Assembly: GCA_964410725.1 (NCBI GenBank)
Contig: CAYPID010000021.1
Span: forward strand, 1-42,251
Direction of reading: 5' to 3'
DNA from: CALAZP01 sp964410725
GTDB taxonomy: Bacteria; Bacteroidota; Bacteroidia; Chitinophagales; Saprospiraceae
DNA length: 42,251 bases
The position numbers were made by a program, and so were the translations under genes. Shown one piece after another: positions 17,559 through 27,007 of this stretch (position 1 is its first letter; every line of letters starts with the position of its first letter). The notes under the pieces are model-generated. The model saw only the letters and a program-made list of their open reading frames with translations, did no database searches and was not told where the DNA came from.

Positions 17559-18579
17559 CCTCGTCTTTCCTGTCGTACTTCCTTACTTTTGATCTGGATT
17601 TAAAGGGAATATACCGGTAAGGCTTGGCTTCCAAATCCAATAAAACAGCGTCTAAATCTAAACTCAACCGGTTCAAATTGTGATACAAGCTATCTTCCTT
17701 AATCAACATTCCCAACGTACCTTCACCTGCCTTGAGGCCGCTAATGATGGAAGATAAATCTTGAATGGTAGGCTGCAAGGCTGCTAAGGTTTCTTTCAAC
17801 GACTCAACGGATGCACCCGCGTCATCCAAGGTAGTGCCAATATTAGCTTCTGCGATTGCTTTTAAAGTCTTTTCAGTGCTGGTCAGGATAGATTCAATTT
17901 TTTCAGAATTATTTTCAAGAGTGGTTGTGAGTTCTTCCAGGTTGTAAAGGGTACTTTCTATATTCTTTGAGCTTCTGCCGATTAATCGATCTAATTGACC
18001 GGTGGTGCTATTGAGATTAGCCATAGTACCTTGAAGGTCTACCATAGTTTGTGCCAATAAATGGTCTGAATCTGGGTCCAGCATTTTTTGATTGAGGGTA
18101 TCTAGCACCTCGCTTAATCCTGCGGAAATTATAGCAGTATAAGATTCCAAAGTAGCTGCATCCAACATAGATTCAAGCATCCCTCTATTTTGACCAATCA
18201 AATAGTCTCCACTTTTAGCACAATCAGGGCCAGAACAATCTTGATCGTATTCAAGGAAAACGGCTTTATCACCCATAAACCCAGTAGTTACAATGACCGC
18301 TTTAGCATCTTTGGGTAATTTAATTTCCTTTTGTACGTCCAAGACAGCAACAATCGTGTTGGGATCTCTCGGTTTGAGGTAAATATCAATGACCGTTCCA
18401 ACTTCCAGTCCGTTTTTTACCACCTTAGTGGATGGCAGCATCATCTCCGCGTTTTGATATTCTACGTAGAACACGTTGGACGTAGAAAGTAAGTTTTTGC
18501 CTTTGATAAATTGAAATCCCCAGATGAATAAAGCAAGAGCTACAATAGCTAAAATTCCAATTTTTGTTTCTTTTTTCAT
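17545..18579 (-). CDS. MCE / MlaD-family lipid-transport protein
   Basis: This 344-residue protein has one N-terminal membrane anchor (7-24), a single MCE domain (about 36-112: VFYVEYQNAEMMLPSTKVVKNGLEVGTV split over 37-63), a Cys pair C-S-G-P-D-C (115-120) that could form a disulfide, and then a long helical, coiled-coil-prone tail (about 130-330) rich in L-E-x-x-T/S heptads. MCE proteins form periplasmic hexameric rings or tubes that carry lipids between membranes. The partner permease and ATPase (MlaE/MlaF) are not in the window. The gene lies 49 bases after the amidase on the minus strand and probably shares its transcript. The long helical tail resembles tube-forming MCE proteins more than short MlaD. 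Confidence 0.92.
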   Translation of the reverse strand: MKKETKIGILAIVALALFIWGFQFIKGKNLLSTSNVFYVEYQNAEMMLPSTKVVKNGLEVGTVIDIYLKPRDPNTIVAVLDVQKEIKLPKDAKAVIVTTGFMGDKAVFLEYDQDCSGPDCAKSGDYLIGQNRGMLESMLDAATLESYTAIISAGLSEVLDTLNQKMLDPDSDHLLAQTMVDLQGTMANLNSTTGQLDRLIGRSSKNIESTLYNLEELTTTLENNSEKIESILTSTEKTLKAIAEANIGTTLDDAGASVESLKETLAALQPTIQDLSSIISGLKAGEGTLGMLIKEDSLYHNLNRLSLDLDAVLLDLEAKPYRYIPFKSRSKVRKYDRKDEATEY

Positions 18580-18628
18580 TTATTAGTGCTCGTTGTTGCA
18601 ATAGATTGGCGCGAAAGTAATAAAAGTT

Positions 18629-19750
18629 TTATTTCAATCGCATAGGAAGATCCCTTTCTGAATTTTTATAGGTGACGATAAATGCACCTTTAAAACCCTT
18701 GGAACGAGCTAATGTTTGATATTCTCTAGCTTTTTCGACAGAAGGACCTGCGGAACAGAAGTATTTATATAGTGGGCCTTCCTTTTTAAACTCAAGTGGA
18801 CAAGTCAAAGAAAAATCCTTTTTTTCTTTAAGCTGACTTAAGGCGGCTATCTGGACAAAATATTCTTGTTCAACAGTGACTTCTTCGATTGGAAGACTGG
18901 CCTTACTTTCTGCAGGTCTGAAAAATTCAGTTTTAGGGGTTTGGCTAGCAACCCATGTAGAGGTAGCATTTAGCCAATTGATTTCGCAGTATTCTTTAAA
19001 TGCGTTAAAAATTGCAGAGGCGGTTTCCATTTGCCCGGTAGAGGTGGAAAGATACTGGGCTTCTTTTGGATTGCTTAAGAATCCGGTTTCTACCAAGACG
19101 CTGGGCATGGTCGTTTCTTTTAAAACCACAAATCCAGCTTGATTCACCCCACGACTCCTTCTGCCTTTTTGGGCAAACGCCTTTTCAACAAGGGCGGCAA
19201 ACTCAATACTTTGGGTGAGGTGGGCATGCTGAAATAAGCTCAGAAGAATATGGCCTTCTGGAGAATTGGGATCATAATCGTATTTATTAGTATAATTATC
19301 TTCCATCAAAATGGATTCATTTTCTCGTTTGGCGACCTCAAGATTGTGTTCAGAGGTATGAAGCCCCATTACATAAGTTTCAGAACCGTAGGTTCCAGAA
19401 GAAATAAAGTAATTACAATGAATGCTGATAAATAAGTCTGCTTGATTTTTATTGGCAATAGCAGCTCTTTCTTCAAGAGGGATAAATATATCTCTATCTC
19501 TGGTTAAGATTACTTGGATTTCAGGAAGGTTTTTTTGGATAAGGGAGGCTAATTCTAAAGCAATATTGAGAGCCAAATGTTTCTCTTTGGAATGTGCACC
19601 AAGGCAACCGGGATCTTTACCCCCATGACCTGCATCAATGACCACCTTTCTAATTGGGTCACTTCCAGAGTATACTAATCCGGAAAAAGCGTTTAATTTT
19701 GGGGCACCTAAGAAAAGTAGAGGAACCATTGTCAAATTTATCAGACGCAT
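18629..19750 (-). CDS. N-acetylmuramoyl-L-alanine amidase (Amidase_3) with SPOR-like C-terminus
   Basis: A periplasmic zinc enzyme that cuts the bond between MurNAc and the stem peptide, typically at division septa. The 373-residue chain has a signal peptide (1-22, ending L-N-A-F), zinc ligands H42 (DAGHGG), E56 (SKEKHLAL) and H111 (ISIHCN), and the catalytic E221 (LVETGFLSN). A C-terminal segment (about 297-365: YFVQIAALSQ ... YKYFCSAGP ... RSKGFKGAFIV) reads as a SPOR-like fold that would bind denuded septal glycan. ATG at 19748-19750 is used; an internal Met (residue 8) would still leave a short signal peptide. The gene is divergent from lptD with nine bases between start codons and is followed by the MCE gene. 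Confidence 0.94.
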   Translation of the reverse strand: MRLINLTMVPLLFLGAPKLNAFSGLVYSGSDPIRKVVIDAGHGGKDPGCLGAHSKEKHLALNIALELASLIQKNLPEIQVILTRDRDIFIPLEERAAIANKNQADLFISIHCNYFISSGTYGSETYVMGLHTSEHNLEVAKRENESILMEDNYTNKYDYDPNSPEGHILLSLFQHAHLTQSIEFAALVEKAFAQKGRRSRGVNQAGFVVLKETTMPSVLVETGFLSNPKEAQYLSTSTGQMETASAIFNAFKEYCEINWLNATSTWVASQTPKTEFFRPAESKASLPIEEVTVEQEYFVQIAALSQLKEKKDFSLTCPLEFKKEGPLYKYFCSAGPSVEKAREYQTLARSKGFKGAFIVTYKNSERDLPMRLK

Positions 19751-19759
19751 TCGAAAACT

Positions 19760-22489
19760 TTGATTTATAATAGATTACAAATTAACGAAAAATTTAAATG
19801 GCTGCCAAGGCTCCTTTGGCTAGGATTCGTGATGGGATGTTTATGGTTTCCTCCCCTTCAGGGTCAAGATCGTCCACCGGGAGTTTTATTACCGGATAGC
19901 CTTGAAATGAGGCCTGCCTCCCCTGAAATTTTGCCGAAAGGCACAGTTATAAAATTTTCAAAAGACTCCATAGAAGAAACCATTGAATACTATGGAAAAG
20001 ATTCTTCGTTTATGGATGCCCGAGGCCAAAAGGTCTATTTGTTTGGCGATGCCTACGTCATTTATGGGTCGATTGAGTTAAGGGCGGATTATATTGAATT
20101 CGATATGGAATCCAAGGTAGTATTTGCAAAGGGGCTGCCAGATTCTACGGGGACGGTGGCAGGGCAACCGGAATTCAAAGAGGGCGAACAGCAGTTTACC
20201 GCAGAGGAAATTCGGTATAATTTTGAAACGGGAAAAGCTTATATAAATAAGGTAATATCCAAACAAAATGACATATACATTTTGGGAGAGCGAACTAAGT
20301 TAGTTACTAGTAAAGGGGTGGATGGGGAATCTGAGCAGGACGTGCTGTATAGTCAGGGGTCTATTTTTACCACTTGCGATCATCCTGAACCACATTTTGG
20401 CATTCTGAGTACCAAGCAAAAAATTATTCCCAACAAGATGGTTATTGTCGGACCATCTAATTTGCGGATTATGGATGTACCGACGCCACTGTGGTTGCCT
20501 TTTGGTTTTTTTCCTATATCACAGGGTAAGCGGACGGGGTTATTATTTCCTCGGGATTATGAATATTCGGATCAATGGGGTTTTGGATTGCGGGATATTG
20601 GCTGGTATTTTCCTTTAGGGGATCATGTTAATCTGGCATTGCGCGGCAATATATACCTGAAAGGTACCTGGGGCATTAATGGTTCTTCTCAGTATCGAAA
20701 GCGATATAAATACTCGGGGAATGTACAATTGGGTTTTGATAACAGGAGGACGGAAAACAATGATGGGACGATTAGTAGGCAAAAATCTTTTTCGTTTACC
20801 TGGTCACATCGACAGGAGAATGGAGCACATCCCACTAATCGATTTGGGGGATCTATAAATATTCAGACCAATGGTTACCAACAAAGGGTTTTTAATGATG
20901 CCTCCAGGGTATTGGAAAATCAATTGAATTCTAACTTTTCATTTCAAAAAAACTGGTCTGATTTGCCTATTAATTTGAGTGTAGGATTAAACCATAACCA
21001 AAATAATGCTACGGGGAATATGACCATTAATTTCCCCAGTATTCAATTTCAAACCCAAGCTTTGTATCCTTTCAAGAATAAAAATGGGGGGAGTAATCAA
21101 GAGAAATGGTATGAAAGTGTGGTTTTTCGATACTCGGGTGAAACCAGGACCAGAATTCAAGGAAAGGATACCACCATATTCAACAATTTTAGCCAAACGC
21201 TCAAGGATGCGGAATTTGGTGCAAAGCACGACCTAACTCTGGGGACTTCATTTAAGATTTTGAAGTACTTCAATCTCAACCCCAATGCCAGTTACAAGGA
21301 GGTGTGGTACCTTCGCTCTCAAGATCGACAGTTTTACGACCAAATTACAACAGATACCTTATTTAACGACCAAGGGGAGTTTTATATAGACACTACTGGG
21401 TATGGATACATTGAAAAGGTGACGAAAAATGGGTTTGTCAGTTATAGGCAATTTAATGCTGCGTTGAGTTTGAATACCCAAATCTTTGGTACGGTTCAGT
21501 TTAAGAAGGGTATTCTTAGGGGCTTACGACATGTCGTAAAGCCTGCCATTAGTATGGTGTATGCACCTAATTATTTAGATCCTGGTTTGGGTTATTACCA
21601 GTATTTGCCAGACCCTAATGATCCGGAGGAATTAGATCGATATCCCGTTTTCGAAGGTGGGATCTACGGAGCGCCTCCTGCCAGTGATCAACAGATGGCG
21701 ATTAGTTATTCGATAAATAATATTTTCGAGGCGAAGTACTTTTCTAAAAAAGATTCAGCGGATAAGAAGCTCAAACTTTTCAACAATATCATTGTCAATG
21801 GGAATTATAATTTTGCTGCTGATTCTTTAAAATGGAGCCCGGTCAATGTTAGTGGAACGACTAGATTATTTAAAGGAATGTCCACCCTTTCGGCCAGAGC
21901 CCAGTGGGATCCTTACACTATGGATGAAAATGGAAGGAGGGTGGATCAATTGCAATGGCGACAGAATGGTAAAGTTTTGAGGTTTGTCAATGCGGCAGTA
22001 AATATCAACTCTAATTTGACAGTATCTAAAATTAGAGATTGGATACAGGGCAAGGAAGAGGAGGTAGTATTAGATGTTCGCAATAATCCGACCAACGCTG
22101 GGGTTACTGATTTGACCGATTTTTGGAGTTTGTTTGACAATTTCAGCATCAGACACAATTTAAATATGTCGTTAACCGGATTGGCAGATGGAAGTGATAC
22201 CTTTCGAATTACCACCAACTCCATAAATATTGTTGGGAATATTAATTTAACCGATAATTGGACCATTAATGTAGGCAATTTTGGATATGATTTTGCCCGC
22301 AAGGGTTTTTCCTACCCTTCGGTTTCTTTCAGCAGAGATTTGCACTGTTGGGACATGGGTATGTCCTGGCAACCTACTCGTGGTACTTATAGTTTCTTTT
22401 TGCGCGTTAAGCCGGGATCATTGGATTTTATCAAAATTCCTTATAATAAGAACAATGCCGATGGAATCGGCTCTTTCGGCGGGTATTAA
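19760..22489 (+). CDS. lptD: LPS-assembly outer-membrane protein LptD (OstA/Imp)
   Basis: This 909-residue outer-membrane protein has an N-terminal signal or anchor (hydrophobic 15-33, ending P-P-L-Q-G-Q). About 55-230 holds a periplasmic LptA/OstA-like beta-jellyroll (VYLFGDAYVIYGSIELRADY; later IIPNKMVIVGPSNLRI). The rest is a large beta-barrel of alternating aromatic strands, with LWLPFGFFPISQGKRTGLLFP at the boundary, a well-conserved LptD segment. It would insert lipopolysaccharide into the outer leaflet together with LptE, which is not seen here. The start is TTG at 19760, the only standard start between the in-frame stop at 19718-19720 and the signal sequence. Start codons of lptD and the amidase are almost touching, so each promoter must lie within the other gene. 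Confidence 0.93.
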   Translation: MIYNRLQINEKFKWLPRLLWLGFVMGCLWFPPLQGQDRPPGVLLPDSLEMRPASPEILPKGTVIKFSKDSIEETIEYYGKDSSFMDARGQKVYLFGDAYVIYGSIELRADYIEFDMESKVVFAKGLPDSTGTVAGQPEFKEGEQQFTAEEIRYNFETGKAYINKVISKQNDIYILGERTKLVTSKGVDGESEQDVLYSQGSIFTTCDHPEPHFGILSTKQKIIPNKMVIVGPSNLRIMDVPTPLWLPFGFFPISQGKRTGLLFPRDYEYSDQWGFGLRDIGWYFPLGDHVNLALRGNIYLKGTWGINGSSQYRKRYKYSGNVQLGFDNRRTENNDGTISRQKSFSFTWSHRQENGAHPTNRFGGSINIQTNGYQQRVFNDASRVLENQLNSNFSFQKNWSDLPINLSVGLNHNQNNATGNMTINFPSIQFQTQALYPFKNKNGGSNQEKWYESVVFRYSGETRTRIQGKDTTIFNNFSQTLKDAEFGAKHDLTLGTSFKILKYFNLNPNASYKEVWYLRSQDRQFYDQITTDTLFNDQGEFYIDTTGYGYIEKVTKNGFVSYRQFNAALSLNTQIFGTVQFKKGILRGLRHVVKPAISMVYAPNYLDPGLGYYQYLPDPNDPEELDRYPVFEGGIYGAPPASDQQMAISYSINNIFEAKYFSKKDSADKKLKLFNNIIVNGNYNFAADSLKWSPVNVSGTTRLFKGMSTLSARAQWDPYTMDENGRRVDQLQWRQNGKVLRFVNAAVNINSNLTVSKIRDWIQGKEEEVVLDVRNNPTNAGVTDLTDFWSLFDNFSIRHNLNMSLTGLADGSDTFRITTNSINIVGNINLTDNWTINVGNFGYDFARKGFSYPSVSFSRDLHCWDMGMSWQPTRGTYSFFLRVKPGSLDFIKIPYNKNNADGIGSFGGY

Positions 22490-22638
22490 CTTCCTATTTA
22501 CCCGACATTTACAATCCCTTAACATTAAAGGAAAATGGTTACCGAAAACTTAACATCGGATTAAAAAGAAGTTAATACCATCCAAGTTTCTTTGCAGCAG
22601 TTTTTCAAACCAAACTAAAAAAGAAAAATTCTGCAATT

Positions 22639-24009
22639 ATGAAAAAGATTATTTCTCTACTCCCATTTGGTATCGGACTCATGCTTACTGCATGTCAGAA
22701 AGAGGAGGTTTGTAACCTTACTTGCGGTGCAGGTGAAGTATTAACTGCTGATTGTACTTGTGCAGTAGTAGATCCCTGTGCTGCGGTTACTTGTGCTACT
22801 GGTCAGGTTTGCGATGACGGAACCTGTGTTACACTAGTTAACGATCCTTGTGCCAATGTTACTTGTGATGAGGGTTATGCTTGTGCAGATGGAACTTGTG
22901 TTTTAGTTACAACTGATTTAGTAATCGACAGAAACATTTCTGCTGATGAAACTTGGTCAAAAGAAAACACTTACATCTTAGGAGGTAGAGTAACCGTTGA
23001 GGCTGGTGCTACGCTTACAATTGAAGCGGGAACCGTAATTAAAGGTCAGGCAGGAACAGGCGTAAATGCTACTGCTTTATTGATAGCCAGAGGGGCAAAG
23101 TTAATGGCAGAAGGTACTGAAGAGGCGCCTATTATCTTCACTTCAATAGCTGATGAGATCACTGCTGCTGATATTGCTGACGGCAACTTCGAAAGCCCTA
23201 ATTTGGACCCTACTGTTAATGGTCTTTGGGGTGGAGTGATTATTTTAGGTAATGCTAAGATTTCTACTGATAACGATGCTGGAGAAGACATCAGCGAGGT
23301 TCAGATTGAAGGGATTCCTACATCTGATGCTAACGGCTTGTACGGTGGAAATGATGACGAAGACAATTCTGGTGTAATCAAGTTCATCTCTATCAGACAC
23401 GGAGGTGCTAACATCGGAGCAGGTAACGAAATCAACGGTTTGACTTTAGGAGGTGTTGGAGCAGGAACCGTTATCGAAAATGTAGAAGTGGTAGCTAACC
23501 AAGATGATGGAATTGAATGGTTTGGTGGAACAGTAAATGTTAAAAATGCTGTAGTGTGGAATGCAGGTGACGATGGAATGGATACAGACCAGTCTTGGGC
23601 AGGAACTTTAGACAACTTTGTTGTAATCACTCCCAATGGCCATAATTTCGAATTGGATGGTCCTGAAGGATCTTACGAAGCTGGTCATGTTATCAAAAAT
23701 GGTTGGGTAATTGCTTCTGTTGGAGAAAGAGTTTCTTCTGATTTGATTAATGTTGATGCCAACTCTATCGTGGATCTTCAAAATATCTTTATTACTGCTA
23801 TCGCTGAAGGTCAGCAGATCAATAGAGTGACAGCTCCTGGGGTTACCTTTACTGGTATTGAATTAGATGTGCCTGCTGATCAACTAGCAAGCCACGTTAA
23901 TGGTGAAGTACCTGCTGGTGTTACAGCTGCTCCTGGTGGTCCAACACAAACCGGTGCTGATATCACAGTATTTGGATGGACTTGGGCTAAGAGATCTGGT
24001 CAATTTTAA
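22639..24009 (+). CDS. Surface lipoprotein: Cys-rich repeats plus predicted beta-helix
   Basis: This 456-residue lipoprotein has signal peptide 1-18 with lipobox L-T-A-C (Cys19). Residues 19-88 hold 15 cysteines, including two near-identical 20-residue repeats (45-64 and 69-88; pattern D-P-C-A-x-V-T-C-x-x-G-x-x-C-x-D-G-T-C-V), like small disulfide modules of eukaryotic or myxobacterial proteins. From about 93 a Gly/Ala/Asn-rich region (VTVEAGATLTIEAGTVIKG; NGLWGGVIILG) looks like a right-handed beta-helix, ending in F-G-W-T-W-A. Function is unknown; no catalytic site is visible. Many GCT, GGT and AAC codons suggest strong expression. A 10-bp-stem terminator follows, then the TonB-dependent receptor gene. 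The 149 bases upstream contain a TTTCTTTG (22587-22594) as a weak -7 candidate. Confidence 0.85.
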   Translation: MKKIISLLPFGIGLMLTACQKEEVCNLTCGAGEVLTADCTCAVVDPCAAVTCATGQVCDDGTCVTLVNDPCANVTCDEGYACADGTCVLVTTDLVIDRNISADETWSKENTYILGGRVTVEAGATLTIEAGTVIKGQAGTGVNATALLIARGAKLMAEGTEEAPIIFTSIADEITAADIADGNFESPNLDPTVNGLWGGVIILGNAKISTDNDAGEDISEVQIEGIPTSDANGLYGGNDDEDNSGVIKFISIRHGGANIGAGNEINGLTLGGVGAGTVIENVEVVANQDDGIEWFGGTVNVKNAVVWNAGDDGMDTDQSWAGTLDNFVVITPNGHNFELDGPEGSYEAGHVIKNGWVIASVGERVSSDLINVDANSIVDLQNIFITAIAEGQQINRVTAPGVTFTGIELDVPADQLASHVNGEVPAGVTAAPGGPTQTGADITVFGWTWAKRSGQF

Positions 24010-24040
24010 TGATAAGCATCCCAAAATAAAATATTAGATA

Positions 24041-24077
24041 GAGAACGCGCTAATGAAGGCGCGTTCTCTTTAGTTGT
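24041..24077 (+). terminator. Strong intrinsic terminator / attenuator between lipoprotein and receptor genes
   Basis: A perfect 10-bp GC-containing stem (gagaacgcgc 24041-24050 with gcgcgttctc 24059-24068) has an 8-base loop and is followed by a T-rich run. It lies 31 bases after the lipoprotein stop and 15 bases before the receptor ATG, so it may end most lipoprotein transcripts while letting some read through. Confidence 0.85.
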
Positions 24078-24092
24078 TTAAAGAAGAATGTT

Positions 24093-26969
24093 ATGAAATC
24101 ATTTTTATTAATTGCAGTTGGTTTTTTCTTTTTAACTATTCATATAGAAGCGCAAACTGGTATTATCAGAGGAAAGGTAATCGACCAGGAGGCGGGCGAA
24201 ACTCTTATAGGGGTGGCAGTAGAGGTGGTAGGTTTGGGCACTGGAACTATCACTGATTTTGATGGAGATTTTGAACTGTCTCTTGATCCCGGCACGTATA
24301 GTTTGAATTTCACTTATTTAGGATATGCGGATGTAAAAGTGACGAATATTGAGGTTGCTTCAGGTCAGGTGAATGTATTGGATAATATTTTCATGAGCGA
24401 AGAAAGTGAAGCGCTACAAGAAGTGGTGGTAACAGCTGAGGCGATTAAATCTTCAGAAGCTGGAGTGATGATGCTCAAAAGAAAGGCAGCCAATTTGGTA
24501 GATGGATTATCTGCCGCTAGTTTTAGGAAAATAGGAGATGGTAATGCCGCTGCCGCGGTAAAAAGAATTACCGGAGTATCTATTGAAGGCGGAAAGTACG
24601 TTTACGTCCGTGGGCTTGGAGATAGATATACTAGCGTCACACTGAATGAAGTGGCCATCCCAGGTTTAGATCCTGATCGAAATAGCCTTCAGCTGGATAT
24701 TTTTCCAACCAATATAATCGGTAATGTAACTGTAGTTAAATCAGCATCAGCAGAGTATCAAGCTGATTTTACTGGTGGATTGGTTAATATTGAAACTAAG
24801 GAATTTCCAGAGGAAAAGGTATTTGATATTTCGTTAGGTATGGGTATCAATCCCAATATGCATTTTAATAACTCCTTTTTGACTTATCAAGGTGGGGGTA
24901 CTGATTTTCTTGGTTTTGACGATGGAACCAGAGCTTTACCTTCAGGAGCTGAATCTCCTAATATTCCTACTCCAATTAGCGGGAACAGCAGTGATCAGGT
25001 CAATAATTTCATCAACCGTTTTTCTCCTACCCTTGGTGTAACAGAGCAGACCAGTAACCTTAATTTTGATTTGGGCATATCCTTGGGAAATCAGAAGATG
25101 CTCAAAAACGGTAGGAAAATTGGTTACATCTTCTCTGGAACTTATAAAAAAGATCAGGTTCATTACGATCAGGTCATCTACAGTGAATTCCAACGATTGG
25201 TGGATCCAGCTGTTTATGAATTTAGGTATGCGACTATTCAAAATGGGGTATTGTCGAAAAACAATGTACTATTAGGAGGATTAGGAGGAGTGACCTACAA
25301 GGGACAAAATTCAAAATATAAGTTGAGTATCCTTCATTTGCAGAATGGGGAATCCTCAGCTGGTTATTTTGACATCGATAATGATGGTCAGGCCGTTGGT
25401 CAATCTGGGTATATTGCTTTTTCTAATAACTTAGAATATAACCAGAGAAGCTTGACCAATCTTCTTTTAAATGGTCAACATACTTCTGCTGATGGATCTT
25501 GGAATTTAGATTGGAGAATTGCTCCGACAGTTTCTAAAATGACTGATCCTGATATTAGAAGAACTGCTTTCACCGTTGAATCAGGAAAAGTTAATTTCTC
25601 TGCGGGTGCCGGCGGAAACCCGACGAGGATTTGGCGCTATCTGGATGAGGTTAACCTTTCAGGTAAAATTGACTTGACCAAGAAGTTCGTAGCATTCAAT
25701 CAGGATGCAAAATTGAAATTTGGAGGTTCTTATACCTTTAAAGAAAGAGATTATAACATTTTGAGTTTTGATGTACAATTCTTTGGCAATCAAGACAATT
25801 ATGCCGGTAATCCCAACCAGGTGTTGTTGCCTCAAAATATTTACCCCTTAGGAAGTATTTATTATCAATCTGGTAATAATGACCCCAATCCTAACCAATA
25901 TAATTCTACTGTTTCTAATTTGGCGGGATACCTATCAGGAGAGTTTATTTTATTCAACAAGCTGAAAACGATTGCAGGAGTAAGAGCGGAAAAGTATGTT
26001 CAACGACATACTGGTAGGGACGTAGAATTTGCCAACTTTGGCACTGGTAATAATCTGGTGGATGATAAAGTATTAGATGCTTTGGATTTATTCCCATCAG
26101 CTAATTTTATCTTGCCGGTAACCGAGAATAAAAATTTGAGGTTTTCTTATTCCAAAACCATCGCAAGACCCTCTTTCAAGGAACTTTCTTTTGCACAAAT
26201 TATTGACCCTATTACCAATCGGATTTTTAATGGTGCTTTATTCAAATACGGAGATTGGGATGGTAACCTCACTGAAACTAGAATCAATAATTTAGATTTG
26301 CGTTGGGAATACTTTATGTCAGAAAATCAATTATTGTCTATAAGTGCTTTTTATAAAGCTTTTGACAACCCAATTGAGTTGGTAAGAATTCCCGAGCAGC
26401 AAACCAGCACCGAATTCCAACCTCGTAATGTAGGTAATGGACAGTTGATTGGAATTGAAATGGAGTTTATCAAGACTTTGAGTTTTATTGGTGAGTCTTT
26501 GTCTAATTATCGGTTGGTAGGAAACTTCAGTTATATTCAGTCTCAAATTGATATGACTGATAGAGAATTCAATGCCCGAAAAAACTATGAAAGACTTGGA
26601 GAAACCATCACGCAAAAAAGGGCTATGGCTGGTCAAGCTCCTTATTTAATTAATATTGGTTTGTCTTACGATAATGCCGATAAAGACATTGATGCAAGTT
26701 TATATTACAATGTAAAGGGTAGGACGTTAGCCATAGTTGGGGTAGGATTATACCCTGATGTCTATTCAGCTCCTTTTCATAGTTTGAATTTCAACCTGAA
26801 TGCTGGTCTAGGAGATAGCAAAAGAACCACGATTAATTTCGGTATCAATAATATTTTGAACGACACACGAGATGAATTGTATAGTGGCTATCTAGCTAAG
26901 GATCAATTTTTCTCAAGCATTAATCCCGGAAGAACTTTCCAAATGGGAATTAAATACGCTATTCGCTAA
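24093..26969 (+). CDS. TonB-dependent outer-membrane receptor with CarboxypepD_reg-like domain
   Basis: This 958-residue protein has signal peptide 1-20 (ending I-E-A-Q), a carboxypeptidase-regulatory-like beta-sandwich at about 24-108 (IIRGKVIDQEAGETLIGV ... YLGYADV), a possible TonB-box region L-Q-E-V-V-V-T-A (about 110), a plug domain to about 230 (KRITGVSIEGGKYVYVRGLG, SAEYQADFTGGLVNIETKE) and a 22-strand-type barrel ending G-I-K-Y-A-I-R. It would import a substrate across the outer membrane using TonB energy. It lacks an adjacent SusD gene, so it is not a classical glycan-utilisation SusC. The Cys-rich lipoprotein just upstream is the likeliest partner (inference). The substrate is unknown. 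Confidence 0.95.
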   Translation: MKSFLLIAVGFFFLTIHIEAQTGIIRGKVIDQEAGETLIGVAVEVVGLGTGTITDFDGDFELSLDPGTYSLNFTYLGYADVKVTNIEVASGQVNVLDNIFMSEESEALQEVVVTAEAIKSSEAGVMMLKRKAANLVDGLSAASFRKIGDGNAAAAVKRITGVSIEGGKYVYVRGLGDRYTSVTLNEVAIPGLDPDRNSLQLDIFPTNIIGNVTVVKSASAEYQADFTGGLVNIETKEFPEEKVFDISLGMGINPNMHFNNSFLTYQGGGTDFLGFDDGTRALPSGAESPNIPTPISGNSSDQVNNFINRFSPTLGVTEQTSNLNFDLGISLGNQKMLKNGRKIGYIFSGTYKKDQVHYDQVIYSEFQRLVDPAVYEFRYATIQNGVLSKNNVLLGGLGGVTYKGQNSKYKLSILHLQNGESSAGYFDIDNDGQAVGQSGYIAFSNNLEYNQRSLTNLLLNGQHTSADGSWNLDWRIAPTVSKMTDPDIRRTAFTVESGKVNFSAGAGGNPTRIWRYLDEVNLSGKIDLTKKFVAFNQDAKLKFGGSYTFKERDYNILSFDVQFFGNQDNYAGNPNQVLLPQNIYPLGSIYYQSGNNDPNPNQYNSTVSNLAGYLSGEFILFNKLKTIAGVRAEKYVQRHTGRDVEFANFGTGNNLVDDKVLDALDLFPSANFILPVTENKNLRFSYSKTIARPSFKELSFAQIIDPITNRIFNGALFKYGDWDGNLTETRINNLDLRWEYFMSENQLLSISAFYKAFDNPIELVRIPEQQTSTEFQPRNVGNGQLIGIEMEFIKTLSFIGESLSNYRLVGNFSYIQSQIDMTDREFNARKNYERLGETITQKRAMAGQAPYLINIGLSYDNADKDIDASLYYNVKGRTLAIVGVGLYPDVYSAPFHSLNFNLNAGLGDSKRTTINFGINNILNDTRDELYSGYLAKDQFFSSINPGRTFQMGIKYAIR

Positions 26970-26973
26970 AAGA

Positions 26974-27007
26974 AAAAAGGCAGTTCTCCATAAAGAACTG
27001 CCTTTTT
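26974..27007. terminator. Bidirectional intrinsic terminator between receptor gene and ilvN
   Basis: A 14-base perfect inverted repeat (26974-26987 with 26994-27007, loop ccataa) has A residues on the left arm and T residues on the right, giving U tracts in both directions. It serves the TonB receptor gene (+) and ilvN (-), which converge here. Confidence 0.9.
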
